A DNA stretch of 64,000 nucleotides from DATARH01 sp963734125. Lineage in GTDB: Bacteria; Pseudomonadota; Alphaproteobacteria; ATCC43930; CGMCC-115725. The notes under the pieces were generated by a model. It ran no database searches. It had not been told where the DNA came from and worked only from the letters and a program-made list of their open reading frames with translations. A program made the translations under genes and the position numbers. The DNA lies in the NCBI GenBank assembly GCA_963734125.1, contig CAVTGB010000049.1:1-64000 (forward strand). The letters run 5' to 3'. Position 1 is the stretch's first letter, and the number at the start of each line of letters is the position of its first letter. Positions 62,471 to 64,000 of the stretch are shown here, in pieces.

Positions 62471-63694
62471 GTGACCCCTGTTTCCGCGCGCAACATCGAA
62501 TTTGTCGGGCACTCGGACCAGGGCGGTCGCGGCGACGGTGTCCAGGTCATGGTCCACAAGGGTCACGCCTTCGTCGGGCATATGTTTTCGGACGGCTTTA
62601 CGGTCACCGACGTGGGTGATCCCAGGCGCCCGCGCCCGGTCAACTTTGTCGCGGCGCCGCCCAACACACGGGCCTTTCATCTGCAGACCCACGGCGATCT
62701 CCTGCTGACCGTCAATTCCCCGAACATCTGGGTGATGCAAGGCTACAGCGACCCTAACGACTACTTCAAAGCCTCGATCACCGACACCTTTACCAAGCGC
62801 GACAAGGCGTTCAGCGCGGGGTTGCGGGTGTGGGACATCGCCAACCCGGCGGCGCCGCGCGAGATCGCCTTTATGCCGGTCGACGGGCTCGGCCTCCATC
62901 GCCTCTGGTATGTCGGCGGGCGCTATGCCTATGCGTCCTGCCATTGGCAGGGCTTTACCGACCATATCCTGGCGATCATCGACATGCAGGAGCCGACCCG
63001 GCCGGAGGTGGTCGGGCGCTGGTGGCTGCCCGGGATGCACGCCGCGGGCGGCGAGACCCCGGGCTGGACCGGCAAACGCTATGCGCTGCATCACGCGATC
63101 GTCGCCGGCAATCTGGCCTATGCCGCGTGGCGCGACGGCGGGCTGACGATCCTCGATGTCGCCGATCCGAGCGCGCCCAAGCTGCTGGCGCACCGCAACT
63201 GGTCGCCGCCATTCGGTGGCGGCACCCACACGCCGCTGCCGCTACCCGACCGCAACCTCGCCGTCTTCGCCGACGAAGGCAATCTCGACGATTGCGCCAA
63301 CGGCATCCAGCGCTGCTGGGTGTTCGATGTGAGGGAGCCCACGAACCCGGTGCAGATCGCCGCCTTCCCGACTCCGGCCGAGGAGGATTACTGCAGGAAG
63401 GGCGCCAAGTTCGGCCCGCATAACCTCCACGAAAATCGCCCGGGTTCGTTCCAAAGCTCGGAACTGATCTTTGCGACCTACCAGAACGCCGGGGTCCGCG
63501 TCTTCAACATCAAGGATCCGTTTGCCCCGCGCGAGGTCGCGCATTTCGTCCCGCCCGCACCCGAGAAGATCGTCGACCCGCGGCCCAACCGCCCGCGTGT
63601 CATCCAGACGAACGATGTGTATGTAGCGCCCGATGGCCTCATGTACCTGACCGACGTCAATGACGGGCTGACGATCCTCCAATACAAGGGATGA
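62471..63694 (+). CDS. LVIVD repeat-containing protein
   Basis: A 407-residue protein from GTG 62471 with AAGGAG 7 nt upstream. It is built of beta-propeller-like LVIVD repeats: GHAFVGHMFSDGFTVTDVGD, LRVWDIANPAAPREIAFMP, GLTILDVADPSAPKLLAHRN and YLTDVNDGLTILQYKG. There is no clear signal peptide. Such proteins occur in many bacteria and may bind ligands on the cell surface or in the periplasm; function is not known. Only the frameshift upstream makes it look fused to the transporter. Confidence 0.88.
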   Translation: MTPVSARNIEFVGHSDQGGRGDGVQVMVHKGHAFVGHMFSDGFTVTDVGDPRRPRPVNFVAAPPNTRAFHLQTHGDLLLTVNSPNIWVMQGYSDPNDYFKASITDTFTKRDKAFSAGLRVWDIANPAAPREIAFMPVDGLGLHRLWYVGGRYAYASCHWQGFTDHILAIIDMQEPTRPEVVGRWWLPGMHAAGGETPGWTGKRYALHHAIVAGNLAYAAWRDGGLTILDVADPSAPKLLAHRNWSPPFGGGTHTPLPLPDRNLAVFADEGNLDDCANGIQRCWVFDVREPTNPVQIAAFPTPAEEDYCRKGAKFGPHNLHENRPGSFQSSELIFATYQNAGVRVFNIKDPFAPREVAHFVPPAPEKIVDPRPNRPRVIQTNDVYVAPDGLMYLTDVNDGLTILQYKG

Positions 63695-63789
63695 CGACGC
63701 TTCATGGCCCGCCTCGCGCGCAAGGGGGCTTTGCGCTGAGATTGCGCTGTTGCCCGACAGTCGGTTGGGTGTGTAACCTTTTTGCCGCA

Positions 63790-64000
63790 ATGCAAAGCGG
63801 TAACGGCATCGACCTGGCAGCGATCCACCAACTGCTGACCGAAGTAGCGCAAACCGTTCGCGGTCACAGCGAGCGTTTCGAGCAGATTGATCGCCGTTTC
63901 GAGCGGATCGATCGCCGGTTTGATCAGGTTGCCGAGGTGCTCAGTGAGCACAGCCGGAAAATCGATGATCTCGCCTCAGGGCTGCGCGAGCTCCGATCGA
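63790..64000 (+). CDS. Coiled-coil hypothetical protein (runs off the window)
   Basis: ATG 63790 starts a frame open to the end of the window. The 70 visible residues are a heptad coiled coil with repeats FEQIDRRFERIDRRFDQV, and no signal peptide. The rest of the gene lies beyond. Similar short coiled-coil proteins accompany phage or toxin-related genes, but the visible part shows no function. Confidence 0.6.
   Translation, partial: MQSGNGIDLAAIHQLLTEVAQTVRGHSERFEQIDRRFERIDRRFDQVAEVLSEHSRKIDDLASGLRELRS

Overview
The window looks like chromosomal DNA of a GC-rich alphaproteobacterium, probably a metabolically versatile soil type related to Rhodospirillales or Hyphomicrobiales. The evidence is the carA-carB-greA block facing yqeY-dnaG-rpoD-tRNA(CAU), an ELM1-family gene, a trxB-LysR pair, many-GAF histidine kinases, and catabolic families such as MmgE/PrpD, LLM flavin enzymes, PF04909 amidohydrolases and GMC oxidoreductases. 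I cannot name the genus from the sequence alone.

Layout. 0-8 kb is a lower-GC, decayed segment: the end of a 2-oxoacid:ferredoxin oxidoreductase alpha gene, its frameshifted beta gene, a patatin lipase, an IS5-type transposase, a broken CNNM/TlyC gene, a kdpA without kdpBC, and two AT-rich unknown genes. 8-14.5 kb carries catabolic and secreted-protein genes. 14.6-25.2 kb is a signalling cluster: an eight-GAF histidine kinase, an antisense CHRD gene, a membrane HAMP kinase, a single-domain response regulator, a receiver-adenylate cyclase, and a DsbA/FrnE-like gene with an in-frame TGA where the first cysteine of its CxxC motif should be. The last four + strand genes overlap or nearly overlap, so the cluster looks like a relay from two sister kinases to cAMP synthesis, with a redox protein at the end.

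25-32 kb holds an LLM oxidoreductase, a shredded amidohydrolase and two convergent polytopic membrane proteins. 32-38 kb has LysR, trxB, an unknown broken gene, ELM1 and an Lrp/AsnC regulator with three TTGCGCA-type sites. 38-48 kb is housekeeping: greA, carB, carA, yqeY, dnaG, rpoD and tRNA(CAU). 48-55.4 kb is catabolic but badly broken: an intact GMC oxidoreductase, a frameshifted ICL/PEP-mutase enzyme, a fused 5-oxoprolinase with many indels, and a truncated molybdopterin hydroxylase gene joined head-on to an AMP-ligase fragment. 55.9-62.4 kb is an envelope and stress set of small secreted or membrane proteins (LTXXQ, Gly/Tyr-rich, DUF3096, DUF3300, CsbD, DUF883-like, YqjE-like, AI-2E transporter). 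The window ends with an LVIVD-repeat protein and the start of a coiled-coil protein.

Single-base indels recur across the window, even in the essential rpoD gene, and are dense at 27.5-28.3 kb and 50.9-53.8 kb. Some broken genes may therefore be consensus errors rather than true pseudogenes. The most interesting signal is the candidate selenoprotein at 24.57-25.19 kb: it has a strong ribosome binding site upstream of the TGA, an intact reading frame after it, and a SECIS-like hairpin 14 nt downstream.
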